From Vicia villosa (taxonomy: Eukaryota; Streptophyta; Magnoliopsida; Fabales; Fabaceae), in NCBI RefSeq assembly GCF_029867415.1, contig NW_026705330.1, forward strand, positions 331,001-395,000: 64,000 nt of DNA. The letters run 5' to 3'. A model generated the notes under the pieces. It searched no databases, was not told the origin of the DNA, and saw only the letters and a program-made list of their open reading frames with translations. Below are positions 1-10,691 of this stretch, in pieces; positions within the stretch are counted from its first letter, which is position 1, and every line of letters begins with the position of its first letter. The translations under genes were made by a program, and so were the position numbers.

Positions 1-359
1 AATCAGGGTTAATCAAGTCGAGGAATCTCTCTCTTGGTTTCAATCAATCTGAGGTAGGGACGTCGAGGAATCTCTCAAGCTCACTCAATCTGGGACAGTT
101 ACGTCGAGATTCAAAAAAATCTCTTCGAGGATCCGTGGATCATGGGAAAGAATATCTCAAATAATTGAATATGCTGGGGCAGAATTACCTCAAGTAAGCA
201 TGGTGTAAGGATCCTTTCGAGGCAAACATCTTCGTAGGTCAGGAAGCCTGGGGCATAATCTTTCGGTTTGTATTGAAGAACTGTCATTCACGTGTAAAGT
301 GCAGTTGACCATCACATAATGGAGAAGTATCATAATGCTCTTCCCCAGCAAGTTACTCT

Positions 360-471
360 CTCCCCGAGCATAGGAGTTTGTTTCTCCCTAAAAATTTCCC
401 CCCGAGTATAGGAGTTTATTTCTCCTGAGAGTTTGTTCCATTCCCCCGAGCATAGGAGTTTATTTCTCCTA
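360..471 (+). repeat. Three short imperfect direct repeats in Ogre 3' non-coding region
   Basis: A motif of the form CCCGAGcATAGGAGTTT followed by TTTCTCC occurs three times, about 38 and 44 bp apart. Each copy can fold locally because AGGAG is followed by CTCCT. It lies in the 3' non-coding part of the truncated Ogre-like element. Confidence 0.7.
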
Positions 472-1375
472 GGAGTTGTTCTGCTTCTCCAAACCGTGGT
501 TCCTTATCTGGATTTCTAATCCCCACCATGGTGGAAAGAGGGAATCGCCCCAAGTTGAAAAATTCTCCAAGCAATGGCACAAGGTGAGAAGTCAGAAGTT
601 ACGCTTTGCTTCGCAAGTCAATAACCAGAAGGGGTATCTTGAAAGATTGGCATCCCCACAGAGTTTTCAACTCTAAGGGAATTCTCCTTGGTGTTTATCT
701 CTCCCGAGGTCAAAGATGATATTCGATTGAAAAGATAATGGAATATTCCCTGAAGGGACCCCAATGATTTTGCTCTCTATCACACCAACGCCTTTATTTG
801 GCGCTTTGCATATAGTTTCATTGCATTCACATCGCATCTACAAAAATGCGTAGCATTTCCATGAATATGGAGCATTACGCCATGGAAAAATCAAACATGC
901 ATCAATGCATAAGCCAAGTTTGTATGTGCTCCAAAAGCACAAGGTAATATATTCCCAGAAGAGGTCTCACATTCTCTCTCTAGAGTGGATTGGATACGAT
1001 GTCTTTTTCCGTCAAAATCATTATCTGTGGTTATTTCCCGTTTGTCAAGTTCAATCGCTTGGATGATCCGTACTTGGTGTGTGGCAATTCGAATGGTTGT
1101 CACTCTTGTAGAATTACACCCCGCCTTTCGGCCTGTGGGATCCATGTAGTTCTTATGCTTCGCAAGCATCAATGTTTCCTTGCAAACCCAGTGTTTAATA
1201 ACATCCCCAATAGAGTCTAGCCACTGCTGGCCTTCTTTGGTCAAAGTCCAATGATTATTGGCATCCCTTTCAAGTCCCGTGGTTATGGGCATCCTTCGGT
1301 CAGGTCTAATTTTGATTAGTCCTCCCCATTCAAGTCCGGTGGTTATCGGCATACCCCTTCAGATCCAGTTGAGTT

Positions 1376-1870
1376 TTCCAACCCTCGTGTTGCGAATCCT
1401 TTGCTTTCCTACCCTCGAGTCGTCAGCTTTTCAACCCTCGAGTTGAGAATCCTATGCTTTCCGACCCTCGAGTCGTCAGCTTTTCAACCCTCGAGTTGAT
1501 AATCCTATGCTTTCCGACCCTCGAGTCGTCAGCTTTTCAACCCTCGAGTTGAGAATCCTTTGCTTTCCGACCCTCGAGTCGTCAGCTTTTCAACCCTCGA
1601 GTTGAGAATCCTTTGCTTTCCGACCCTCGAGTCGTCAGCTTTTCAACCCTCGAGTTGTGAATCCTATGCTTTCCGACCCTCGAGTTGCCAGCTTTCCAAC
1701 CCTCGTGTTGTGAATCCTTTGCTTTCCGACCTTCGAGTCGTCAGTTTTCCAACCCTCGTGTTGTGAATTCTGAGTTTCTGACTTTTAGTCTTGAGTTTTC
1801 CAACCATCGAGTTGTCAGTTCTGAGTTCCCGACTTGCGAGTCATAAGTGTCCAAACCCTCGAGTTGTGGA
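1376..1870 (+). repeat. 53-bp tandem repeat array with CTCGAG in each half-unit
   Basis: Units start at about 1381, 1434, 1487, 1540, 1593, 1646 and 1699, exactly 53 bp apart, then decay towards 1870. Each unit has two halves, one around CCCTCGAGTTG and one around CCCTCGAGTCG, so the hexamer CTCGAG recurs about every 25 bp. The array sits in the 3' untranslated region, about 300 bp before the polypurine tract. That is the region of Tat/Ogre elements known to be hypervariable and to seed satellite DNA. Short open frames across it are repeat artefacts. Confidence 0.92.
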
Positions 1871-2158
1871 CGTTTGTCATATACTCCCCAAAAAGTGTCA
1901 TGGAAAACCAATCTCTTGCACTTGCCTGTTGCAAATAGGCATCACAAATTCTTCCTTCTTTTAAGGAAATCCAATGGGAATATCATATTGTTACTTGCCG
2001 AAGCTTGTTAAGTGGAGGCAGCCAAAAAAACAAAAAAAAATGGTATACATCCGTTACTTAGAATGCAAATTTTGATGGTACTTTCGGGGTATTCAATCCA
2101 CTCGCACCTCTCATGTTCGAACCCTAAGATGTTCGTACATTCAGGTTCAAGAAGATTG

Positions 2159-2170
2159 AATAGGGGCAGC
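2159..2170 (+). promoter_or_regulatory. Putative polypurine tract of the first Ogre-like element
   Basis: AATAGGGGCAGC lies immediately before the LTR start TGTTGCACCCC. The identical 12-mer precedes both LTR starts of the second element (46594 and 62765). This is the expected position of the plus-strand primer. Confidence 0.8.
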
Positions 2171-2628
2171 TGTTGCACCCCAAAATTTGCCCACATATTT
2201 ATTTCTAACTGGCTTAGATTTTGCATTCATGTACATACTTTGTTAGGTCATTGACATAACATACATCATTAATCAATAAGCTTTGCAAGGGATCGAGGTT
2301 GTAAATAGAGTTGAGGTTTCACATGGCTTGAAGTTCATACTTTGTGCAGGCTTGTTTCTATTGAGATTTTCAACTAATCATGGATTAAGGTTTGTTTCGC
2401 TGTGATTGTGTCAACGGGTGGATTTTCAGGGTTGTTCCTATGATCATCTTATTGTTAGGGTGTCATCTTGTTTATTCTCCAATTCAAAGTTTGGTTCATT
2501 TGATTACTTGGAATACAAGCTATTCGTTTGAAGCTTCGCCAAAAGAGTGTGTATTCATTCGTGTGAAGAAGGTATTGGGCCACTTTCAATTGTTAAAGAC
2601 ATTTGGCAAAATTTCAACTCTTAGTCAA

Positions 2629-2708
2629 AGTCAACCATGGACGGTCAACTTTGTTACTGAAGTTCATAAGTCAACCATGGACGGTCAACTTTGTTACTGA
2701 AGTTCATA
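2629..2708 (+). repeat. 40-bp perfect tandem duplication inside LTR
   Basis: Two consecutive identical 40-bp units begin AGTCAACCATGG at 2629 and 2669. They contain GTCAAC motifs related to the GACTTT/GTCAAC-rich U3 stretch of the second element's LTR. The perfect identity points to a recent duplication. Confidence 0.9.
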
Positions 2709-4310
2709 ATGAATCATCTTGGGCTCTTGTTTTATGACTCTTGTTCAAGTTGCAAATTGAAAGAAATATATGAGGATTCATTTGAATATTTAGGAGGGAA
2801 ATGCAATTTTGAATCCAAAGTCATAGCTTGTCATATGTTGCTTCAAAATCAATATGGGAATCGTTTCAATACAAGGTCACCAAATGAAAATGGAAGATCT
2901 ACAAGAAAATGTACAAAATAAGAATAGTTGGCTTTTTGACCAGAACTTTTGACCTTTGACCAAAGACTTGGATTACAATTCAAAGCAAAGAGAAAAGAAA
3001 TTTCAAAGTTTGAATTGGAAGAGAATTATTACAAAGGGGGCAAATTTCATTACAAGACAATACAAGCCAATTACAAGCTACATTCAAAAGCCAATGCGAA
3101 GTAAAGTTTGAAATCCATGTCCGATTTATTGCAAGTACAAAGAAAAATTACACCGAAAAATATACAACACTTCCTAAAACCTATCCTTCTCTTTCTCCAT
3201 TTCTTCCAAGCTGTTTCATTTGCTTTCACTTTGATAGATCTTGCTTCAAATTTGTTTTGCTTTGCATTATGCTTACAAGTTCTTTCTCCAATCTTCATGC
3301 TATATTTCTCAAAACCTACAAATTCAAGTTAAGTCATGAGAGAGCCTCACGTGCTGCCACCATGATTCATGTCAAAGAAAAAAAAACAAAATAGATTCGC
3401 CACTTGCTAATTGAATCAGTCTAATATTCTATTAATTGTCCCAATAACTATCCCAACAGCATTCAATAAACCAAAATCAGCATCTAACTCAAAGAAATAC
3501 TCAATATTAAACTATCCAAAGTTCAGACATTTCATAACAGATAATCCAGCAATGTACAAAGGATCATTTCATAGCTGCCGTCATTCAGTGCATACTAAAC
3601 CAGTCCCTATACATCACTCATTCACAAGACATCTACATCATCAAGGTTCATATAGTTGTAAGACATTTAAGTTATTTCAATCGTCCGGGTCGTAACGCAC
3701 ATTTGATACATCAGTTCAAGGTATTCAATAATTCAATTCAAGTTCAGCATAGTTTATCAAGGCAACAAGTCAGTTTGCAAAGGACACTCCGACCCAAATC
3801 TAATTACCAGCTAAAGCATCAACAATTGACAGTATACCAGTCACATTCAATGAAAAAAAACATATGTAGCAAACTGTGATAACAGAACCAGCTCAGCAAT
3901 TTCCCAACTGACACTAACCTCTCCTAACTGTTATAACAAACCTTATTCCAAACCAACTTTTAACAGAAAACAAACCCTCAAACTACCCCCAACAGAATTC
4001 AGTTACTAACTAACTAACAACTTCTAAAAAACCAGTTGGTAACTAACTTTCTGTTACTAACCACACTTCTAACCTTCAATCACCCTAACTTCCAGTTTCA
4101 CATCAATTCATAACAGTCATAACTAACCTTTAACTAACAGAGTTTCAATCCTAACTAACTTCAAAACCTAACAGAATCAGCTTCTAACTTTCCTAACAGC
4201 TCTAACAGAATGCAACCGATTCCTAACTGAAAACTAACAGAAATTCAGAGAATAGAAAAAAGGAAGCAGAGTGGTGAGGGATAACAGAAAATCAGAATAA
4301 AACTCACCTC

Positions 4311-4317
4311 TATAAAT
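4311..4317 (+). promoter_or_regulatory. Candidate TATA box of LTR promoter
   Basis: TATAAAT is followed by a long C/T-rich leader (about 4327-4520, many CTTC and TCTTC runs). The second element has the same order, TATAAATAG followed by a CT microsatellite. The parallel supports a U3 promoter, but no transcription start can be proven from sequence. Confidence 0.5.
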
Positions 4318-5886
4318 CAGAATCGTTTCACCATTTTTGTTCTTCTTCACTTCTTCACAGCTTCAATCTTCACATTAACCATTCTTCATTTCTTCATTCA
4401 TCATCACCCACGCCTTCACTCTGCTTCCATTCATCACACACCACCTCTTCATCAAACATCTTCTTCCACTCTTCACAAACGTCATCTCCTCCAATCTTCT
4501 GAATTCACCATCTCCATGACCTTCAACTGTATCGCAGAATCATAACCAGGATCTGAGCTTCTTCACATTCATCATCAACCGTCAAAAATTTCAAGAAACT
4601 CTTCAATCTTCCTGCATCAATGTAACGAAGATCACATTCAAATTCGCAGAAGAGGAAGTTGATAACAATAAAGCAAAAATCGCAGCACGAAAAGAAAAAA
4701 GAAACTCACCGCTATTCATTCAATCGTAACAGAAGGCAACAAACTCCCTCCGATCGGATTCACCTGATTCGTGCTTCATCAATTCCCTTCGCCTCTTCGA
4801 TTTTCATCATAGCCTGCTTCAATAATCGTCAACAGTCTGCAAGCAATTTCAATCGACAAATCACAAGAGAAAGAGAGCGTCGGGGAAGCATCAGAGAGGG
4901 AACTGTAATTGATTCGAAACGGAGAAGAAGAAGAGAGTGGATCGGAGAAGAAGGAGCACCGCCGCTTGCACCGTTTTGGTCACGAGTGAGAAGAAGAGGA
5001 ACGTAGACTTCAAAGGTCACAAGAACAAGTAACCCTAATCCCCTTTCTATTTTAATTTTATAATTTTATTTTTATCCTATAGTTTTAATTGAATTAATTT
5101 GAATATTAATTGAGATATGGGCATTAAGTGGACATTGATTGATCCTAAAGTCTGAATAATCAAAAATCATGCCAAAAATCTGAGAATTGAATCAATCACT
5201 CCTTGGGCCTCACCGAATCCTATCCTCCTCTTGGCCCATGTTATTTTTGGCTGGAAATGATAACAAAAAGAAGCTGTTGGGCTAGACTCAGTGGGCCTGC
5301 GCCCTTACTCCCTTTACACCATCAATTTTAACATTCACCCCCTGACTCGATTATTCCATGTGTAGGCTTAGTTTTTGTACATAGTTCTTTTTCCTATTAT
5401 TTTTAGATAATAAAAACATAATAAAATTCACCATTTTTTCTAAATAGATTTTAGGTGTTTTGTTTAGAATTAATTGTTAGATTTTAGTCATAGTTTCTCC
5501 CATTAAAAACTCATAAAAAATACTTTGATTTTCTTAACTAGATTTAGGTTAGTTTAATTTTGACATTCAAATGGTAAACTTCCCACTTCAAAAACTCATA
5601 AAAATAGTAGTATTTTTAGGTTAATTTTGCACTAATACTTGAACCGTTTTCTTTATGTTTTTGTATCATTTTCATGCTATTTTTGTATAATTGTTGTGCG
5701 ATTTTGTTACTTGTTTTTGGCCTCGTTTTAGGCCTACTTTGTTAATACCATTTTAATGCTCCCTTTAGAATTAGAAGTAGGAATTAGAATAACTTAGATT
5801 AGAGAATAGGTTAGTTCCCCTTTGTTCATTCTTTTTCTTTTTCAACTTTAAAACATTAACAAATAAAGATACGAATCACATTAAGA

Positions 5887-6165
5887 AAGTGATAGAGAAA
5901 TGAGTGGGATTCATTCCCTAATCTGTTTCTCAATCACTTAGTGACATAGAAATGAGTGGGATTCATTCCCTAATCTGTTTCTCGGTCACTACTTAATGGG
6001 AGAGAAATGAGTGGGATTCATTCCCTAATCTGTTTCTCGAACATTAATTAATGGGATAGAAATGAGTGGGATTCATTCCCTAATCTGTTTCTTGAACATT
6101 ATATAATGGGATAGAAGTGAGTGGGATTCATTCCCTAATCTGCTTCTCGATCATTATACATCTTT
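5887..6165 (+). repeat. 55-bp minisatellite, five copies, inside LTR
   Basis: The core AGAAATGAGTGGGATTCATT starts at 5896, 5948, 6003, 6058 and 6113, giving units of 52-55 bp. Each unit contains GGGA...TCCC able to form a small hairpin and ends with CTAATCTG(T/C)TTCT. It lies about 660 bp before the LTR end. The second element lacks it. Confidence 0.92.
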
Positions 6166-6826
6166 ATGTGATTCTAATCGCAAAGTAATTTCCCTTAAAA
6201 AATACTCAACCAAAAACACTTAAAACACTTAATAAAGGCTCAAATTAAAACAAAGTGACGAAGTGGTGCGAAACCTTGTATTGGGTTTTGTTCATCATGT
6301 AGTTACATAAAAAACACAAACCCAAGTTCATTCTTTTGCCTTGTTAGGCGCTTAAGAACAAGTTAAGTCCTTTCCAAAAGTAGGCGTATAAGTCTCCAAA
6401 GGTCGAGCATCGTGGATTGTGACCTTAACCGCTGTTCAACTAAAAAACACAAAACAAATGGGAACTATGGAGCCGAACTACGGTCGCTCTGATTCCTTGT
6501 AAGGGATACGTAGGCATTGGGTCGCGGGGCCTAAGCGAGCACACTTGTAAATAATTCCTTCTTTTCCCCGTATTTCTTTTGCATGCACTCGCATTTAGGT
6601 TTAGACATAGTATACACCCTTTAGATAGAAACAAACATAGGTGGATACCATCGAGTACGATGGGCGTGAGGGGTGCTAACACCTTCCCCTTGCGTAACCG
6701 ACTCCCGTACCCCGTTCTCTGGTCGAAAGACCTTGTTTTATCCTGAGTTAGGTTTCTGATATTCCTTTCCCGCGATGGGATGAATATATTAGTGGCGACT
6801 CTGATCCATTTTTCGCGGTAGCGACA

Positions 6827-7302
6827 TTGATTGGTAAGTTAACAAGTGTTAATTTGCCATTGTAGTAATATCCGAAAATCTCGGAATATCGTTCTCAAGA
6901 ATTGCGTGATATTATAGGGTTTAATTCGAATTCAGTCGAACAAAAAGGTATTTAGAGGGTTAAGATTGGGTTGTTTGCAACAAGTAAAATTAAAATAAAT
7001 TTAACAGAATACCACGGCTCGATCTCCCACAACTGCAACCGGGAAGGAGCTAGAACAAATTTATGCCATAACTTACCTACGAACTAGATTATGTGGTCCA
7101 GTAGGCCAGATACTGGTGGTGAAAAACAAAAAATAATTTAACGGAGTAGAAAATAATATGAGACGAGCTTATCAAGGATGAAATTTAGCTCTTGAATCCT
7201 TTTGTATCATAAATTAATCTTGTAACAACTAAGCCTTGTTTTTTTAATGACTATTGATTCTCTAGAATATTTATTCATAATTTCTAAGCAAACTTTTAGC
7301 AT
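6827..7302. other. Unassigned sequence after the LTR
   Basis: No coding potential or repeat boundary was recognised. If the LTR ends at 6826, the adjacent TTGAT would be the right-hand copy of the target-site duplication; the left copy is outside the window. Confidence 0.4.
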
Positions 7303-8291
7303 CCATTTGGTTGGGGGTTTTGGAGAGGAGGGGTCGGGACGGGAGGGGAGGGAATATTTTAAGTTAATTATGTTTGATTCAATTTTTTTATGAGGGGAGG
7401 GGAGGGGATTGGAGGTAATCTGATTCCCTCCTGGAATAATTTTTTGTTCCCTCCGAATTGGAGGGATTTGGAGGGGAGGGGAGGGAACGGAGTTATGATA
7501 AACTTTATTTTTGTTATATTGACAAAATTACCCTCATTTTTTTTATTAAAATCCTAAATTTTTATTAATATATATTATACGTTAATTTTTGTCGCCTTGT
7601 TAGAATTCTTCCATTTTTTAACGACAACTCTATTATTTTTTTATTAATATGTTGAATCAAATTTCTTTATTTTTTCATGTGTTTCATTTTATTCATTTTT
7701 TTTATTACTTTGTTTGTAAGAACTTAATTGTTTTATAAGTTATTGTGTTGTATTACATATCTATATATAATTGTATTATATGAGCTATAATCTAATTAGA
7801 TGTTTTATAAATTAGATTATATTATCTATAATCTAATTTTATAAATATTTAATGGAATTAGATGGATCATCAAGATGATAAAATTATTCATCTGATCATA
7901 CATCATATTATTATTGTATGAAATTTATCAATATTTTATTTATGCTTTAATATATTTTAAAATATTTGAAATATTAAATACTTTGTGTTAGATTATCTAT
8001 GTTGTTTATGAATTAACAAATTTTTTTGTGTGAATATCATACTGTTTTTATTTGATTTAGCATGAGTGTTATAATTTTTTAAGGGTTAAAAGGTAAATTA
8101 GTTTTAAAATCTCTCCTCTCCTCTCCTGAACCAAACATATTTCTGATTAAAAATCTTCCCTCCTCTTCCCTCCCCTTCTTTTGAACCAAACATACTTTTA
8201 ATTAAAATATCTTCATTTCTCTCCCCTCCCTTCCCCTCCCCTTTATTTAAATTCATCCCCTCCCCTCCCCTCCGTTAAACCAAACAGACAT
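7303..8291. mobile_element. Inverted-repeat (foldback/MITE-like) element with G-rich ends, copy 1
   Basis: The left end has TTTGGTTGGGGG followed by runs of GGGAGGGG. The right end is the complement: C-rich runs ending GTTAAACCAAACAGAC. The arms stay complementary in places inwards (a TTTGATTCAA-like motif on the left, GAACCAAACATA on the right) around an AT-rich core without coding capacity. The termini match those of the element at 9007-10372, so the two are the same family. No target duplication or transposase could be identified, so the superfamily is unknown. Confidence 0.65.
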
Positions 8292-9006
8292 AATTTTAAA
8301 TTGATTCCTATGCCTATTAGTAAATAGTAGTAATAGATAAAATTAAAAAATACGAATATCAAGAACATTATAGTTTTAAGCTGCTATCCTTAGTTTTAGC
8401 TGATAACTAACAAAAATATTCTTATCAAACATTACCTGTTAAAATTCTTTTCTAACAAGTAACCGTATCGCAATTTATAATTGATCAGAGGATAAAAGAC
8501 ATTAGAGACGAATAGAAATAAATCATACTGAAAATAAATACTTAGTCATTTCAAAAATATTAATTACTCATCTCTACCACTCGGGAATTTAAATAGTCAC
8601 AATCCTAACAAATATATTAAAATAATTGTAAATGTTACACATTTGATAAAGAAGTTCCCACACAAAAACCTTTTTAAATTCCCTAAATAAAAGATAAATC
8701 AAAGAAAAAATCAAAATATGTAAGTTATAGTTCAAAATAAGGGGGAAAATCCAATCTTTGATATTAAACAAAATCTTACAATTTTTTTTTTTAAAATTAA
8801 ATCCTAACTAAAATTATAAAAGTTAAATTTGGTTAGATAATACAATTAAATCCCCTCTTTGAATCCTTTTACCTTTTATGTGGGTAACATAAGTTGAACC
8901 TATAATGAATGTTTCCAAATCATATGACTCTTTTACAAAACACGATTAGTCAATAAGTTGATAGTTAAGTTACCTGTTTCGTCTGATGCGGTCTCTTGGC
9001 ATTCTT
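8292..9006. other. AT-rich spacer between two related inverted-repeat elements
   Basis: AT-rich DNA with poly(A)/poly(T) runs. Frames such as the one at 8589-8771 are low-complexity and are not supported as genes. Confidence 0.4.
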
Positions 9007-9383
9007 AAAGGTCTGTTTGGTTTAAATGAGGGGCGGAAGGGGAGGGATTTTAATTCAGGGATGGGAGGGGAGAGGGGAATAATTTTTATTAATTATATGT
9101 ATATTTGGTTCAAACAAAAGGAGGGATTTTCGTTAAAAATATGTTTGGTTCATGAGGAAAAGAGAGGAGATTTATTAATAATTTACATTTTTATCCTTAT
9201 GATTTTATATAACTGATATGATATTTAAAGGTGAAAATTTCATAAATAATTTTTTGTAAATAATATTTATAATATTGAGTGATTAAAAGTTTATAAGTTA
9301 GCACCTATTTAATACACTTGATACGTATTATAACTCTCGACACAAAATTATCTATGTGTTGATTACAACTTTTGAATATATAA

Positions 9384-9387
<4 letters not shown>

Positions 9388-9474
<87 letters not shown>
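9388..9474. repeat. (TA)n microsatellite, left flank of palindromic MITE
   Basis: About 43 uninterrupted TA units end exactly at the left terminus of the MITE. A matching (TA)n tract starts at the right terminus. Confidence 0.95.
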
Positions 9475-9478
<4 letters not shown>

Positions 9479-9871
9479 GAGGGATCAAATTACACCCGAA
9501 GAGTTACACCACGAGTTACACTCGTTCAATAACTACATCTCGAATTAATATTTTTTAAATTCAACCGTTGGATTGAAACATAATATCATATAGATCATAC
9601 CTATAAAGTTTGAGCTTAATCTATAATGATTTACTATATCATCAAGATATCCAAAGATTAACGTCATAATGAGCTTTCATATAACGTTAATTTTAATGTA
9701 ATTCAATGACATAGTAAATCATTATAGATTAAGCTCAAACTTTATAGGTATGATCTATATGATATTATGTTTCAATCCAACGGTTGAATTTATAAAATAT
9801 TAATTTGAGATGTAGTTATTGAACGAGTGTAACTCGTGGTGTAACTCTTCGGGTGTAATTTGATCCCTCCT

Positions 9872-9873
<2 letters not shown>
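9475..9873. mobile_element. 399-bp near-perfect palindromic MITE inserted in (TA)n
   Basis: The left terminus TGAGGAGGGATCAAATTACA is matched exactly by the complement of the right terminus. The two arms, each roughly 170-190 bp, differ by only a few bases and meet at a short asymmetric centre near 9650-9690. There is no coding frame. Both sides are (TA)n, so the target is TA-type, as in Tc1/mariner-like elements. The organisation resembles rice Micron elements, which are MITEs flanked by (TA)n on both sides. Confidence 0.85.

Positions 9874-9874
<1 letters not shown>

Positions 9875-9939
<65 letters not shown>
9875..9939. repeat. (TA)n microsatellite, right flank of palindromic MITE
   Basis: About 32 TA units begin two bases after the palindrome end. 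Together with the left tract this suggests a single pre-existing microsatellite split by insertion, or microsatellite ends carried by the element. Confidence 0.95.
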
Positions 9940-9946
<7 letters not shown>

Positions 9947-10549
9947 AATAATAATAAATTAAAAATTACAATGATTATAATTTTTATTAAATAAAAATAA
10001 TTATTTGAAAGTAAAAAATAATTATAATAAATTAATAGAAGCAATAGAGAAAAATCACAAAAAAGAAGCAGAGGAAAGAAAATAATAATTTTAAAATAAT
10101 AAAATAAAACTGAGGATATTTTAGTAAATATATTAATTTATTAAATATCAACTATCATATTCCCTCTCCTGCCCTCCCATCCGAATCCTCCGATTTGAAA
10201 GAACGCAAAAAGTGTGATTTAGAAGGATTTTGCTCCCCTCCCCTCCTAAAAATTGAACCAAACAGATTTTGTTATAAATATCTCCTCCCCTCCCCTCCTA
10301 AAAATTGAACCAAACACATTTTGTTATAAATATCTCCTCCCCTCCCCTTCATTTACGTCGAGCCAAACACATCGACTATTTTACAAAATTTGGTTACTCA
10401 ACAAACTGATTGCAAAGTAAATCTCTTCCTTTGTTGCAAATTGCAATCTCTCAATGTTGGTAAGAGAATATAATCGCAACCAATGTAATACACATAGTCA
10501 GGAATAATTATTATCTATTGTGAGTAATCATAACAAACCCAAAATATTA

Positions 10550-10691
10550 CTCCCTCTAATCTTATTTATAAGAAAAAATCAACTTTTTAAATATATTGAA
10601 TAAATAATGTATTTGAACAATATATTGTCCAAATACATTATTTATTCAATATATCTAAAAAGTGAATATTTTCTTTTATAAATGGGACCAG
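10550..10691. mobile_element. Stowaway-type MITE lacking its right terminus
   Basis: The left end CTCCCTCTAATCTTATTTAT after TA is typical of the plant CTCCCTCCGT family. The right arm is its complement up to AAATGGGACCAG. The expected closing (A)GGGAGTA is absent and is replaced by the sequence leading into the LINE. A sister copy with an intact end is at 14981-15126. Confidence 0.75.

Larger units (their letters stand above)
1..6826 (+). mobile_element. 3' end of an Ogre/Tat-lineage Ty3/gypsy LTR retrotransposon (5' part outside window)
   Basis: The stretch runs from the 3' non-coding region through a polypurine tract into a 4.66-kb LTR. It is recognised by comparison with the complete element at 46606-64000. 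Both have a tandem-repeat array before the polypurine tract, the same GGGGCAGC/TG junction, LTR starts TGTTGCACCCC versus TGTCATACCCC, and LTR ends around a GCGACA terminus. They also share a 3'-region block at about 757-840 resembling 61588-61670. No gag or pol sequence lies in this part. It is an older or different subfamily copy, since similarity to the second element is patchy. Family assignment is solid; exact subfamily is not determined. Confidence 0.85.
2171..6826 (+). repeat. 3' LTR of the first Ogre-like element
   Basis: It begins TGTTGCACCCC after the polypurine tract and ends in GCGGTAGCGACA at 6826. The last 600 bp align with the end of the second element's LTR: the block with GATACGTAGGCA, the block with GTAACCGACTCCCGTACC, and the terminal TGGCGACTCTG motif. 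Length is 4656 bp, against 3939 bp for the other element. The inside holds a 40-bp duplication, an AACTAAC-rich stretch (about 3900-4250), a TATA-like promoter and a 55-bp minisatellite. Open frames such as the one at 4659-5006 are not supported as genes. Confidence 0.85.
9007..10372. mobile_element. Inverted-repeat element with G-rich ends, copy 2, carrying a nested MITE
   Basis: The left end has GGTCTGTTTGGTTTAAATGA followed by GGGG-rich runs and repeated TTTGGTTCA motifs. The right end has C-rich runs with three TTGAACCAAACA-type motifs, finishing near GAGCCAAACACATCGAC. It is the same family as 7303-8291. The right arm carries a local duplication: CTCCCCTCCTAAAAATTG followed by AACCAAACA occurs twice, about 60 bp apart. 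The middle is interrupted by (TA)n and the palindromic MITE at 9475-9873. Confidence 0.65.

Noticed and set aside
1376..1870. CRISPR-like appearance of regular repeats
   Set aside because: Contiguous tandem repeats without variable spacers, in a plant retroelement 3' UTR.
4659..5006. 115-codon Arg-rich open frame in the first LTR
   Set aside because: Lies inside an LTR, purine-rich low complexity, no homology recognised.
9388..9939. TA-rich tract as a replication origin or matrix attachment site
   Set aside because: Simple (TA)n flanking a MITE explains the composition; no further evidence.
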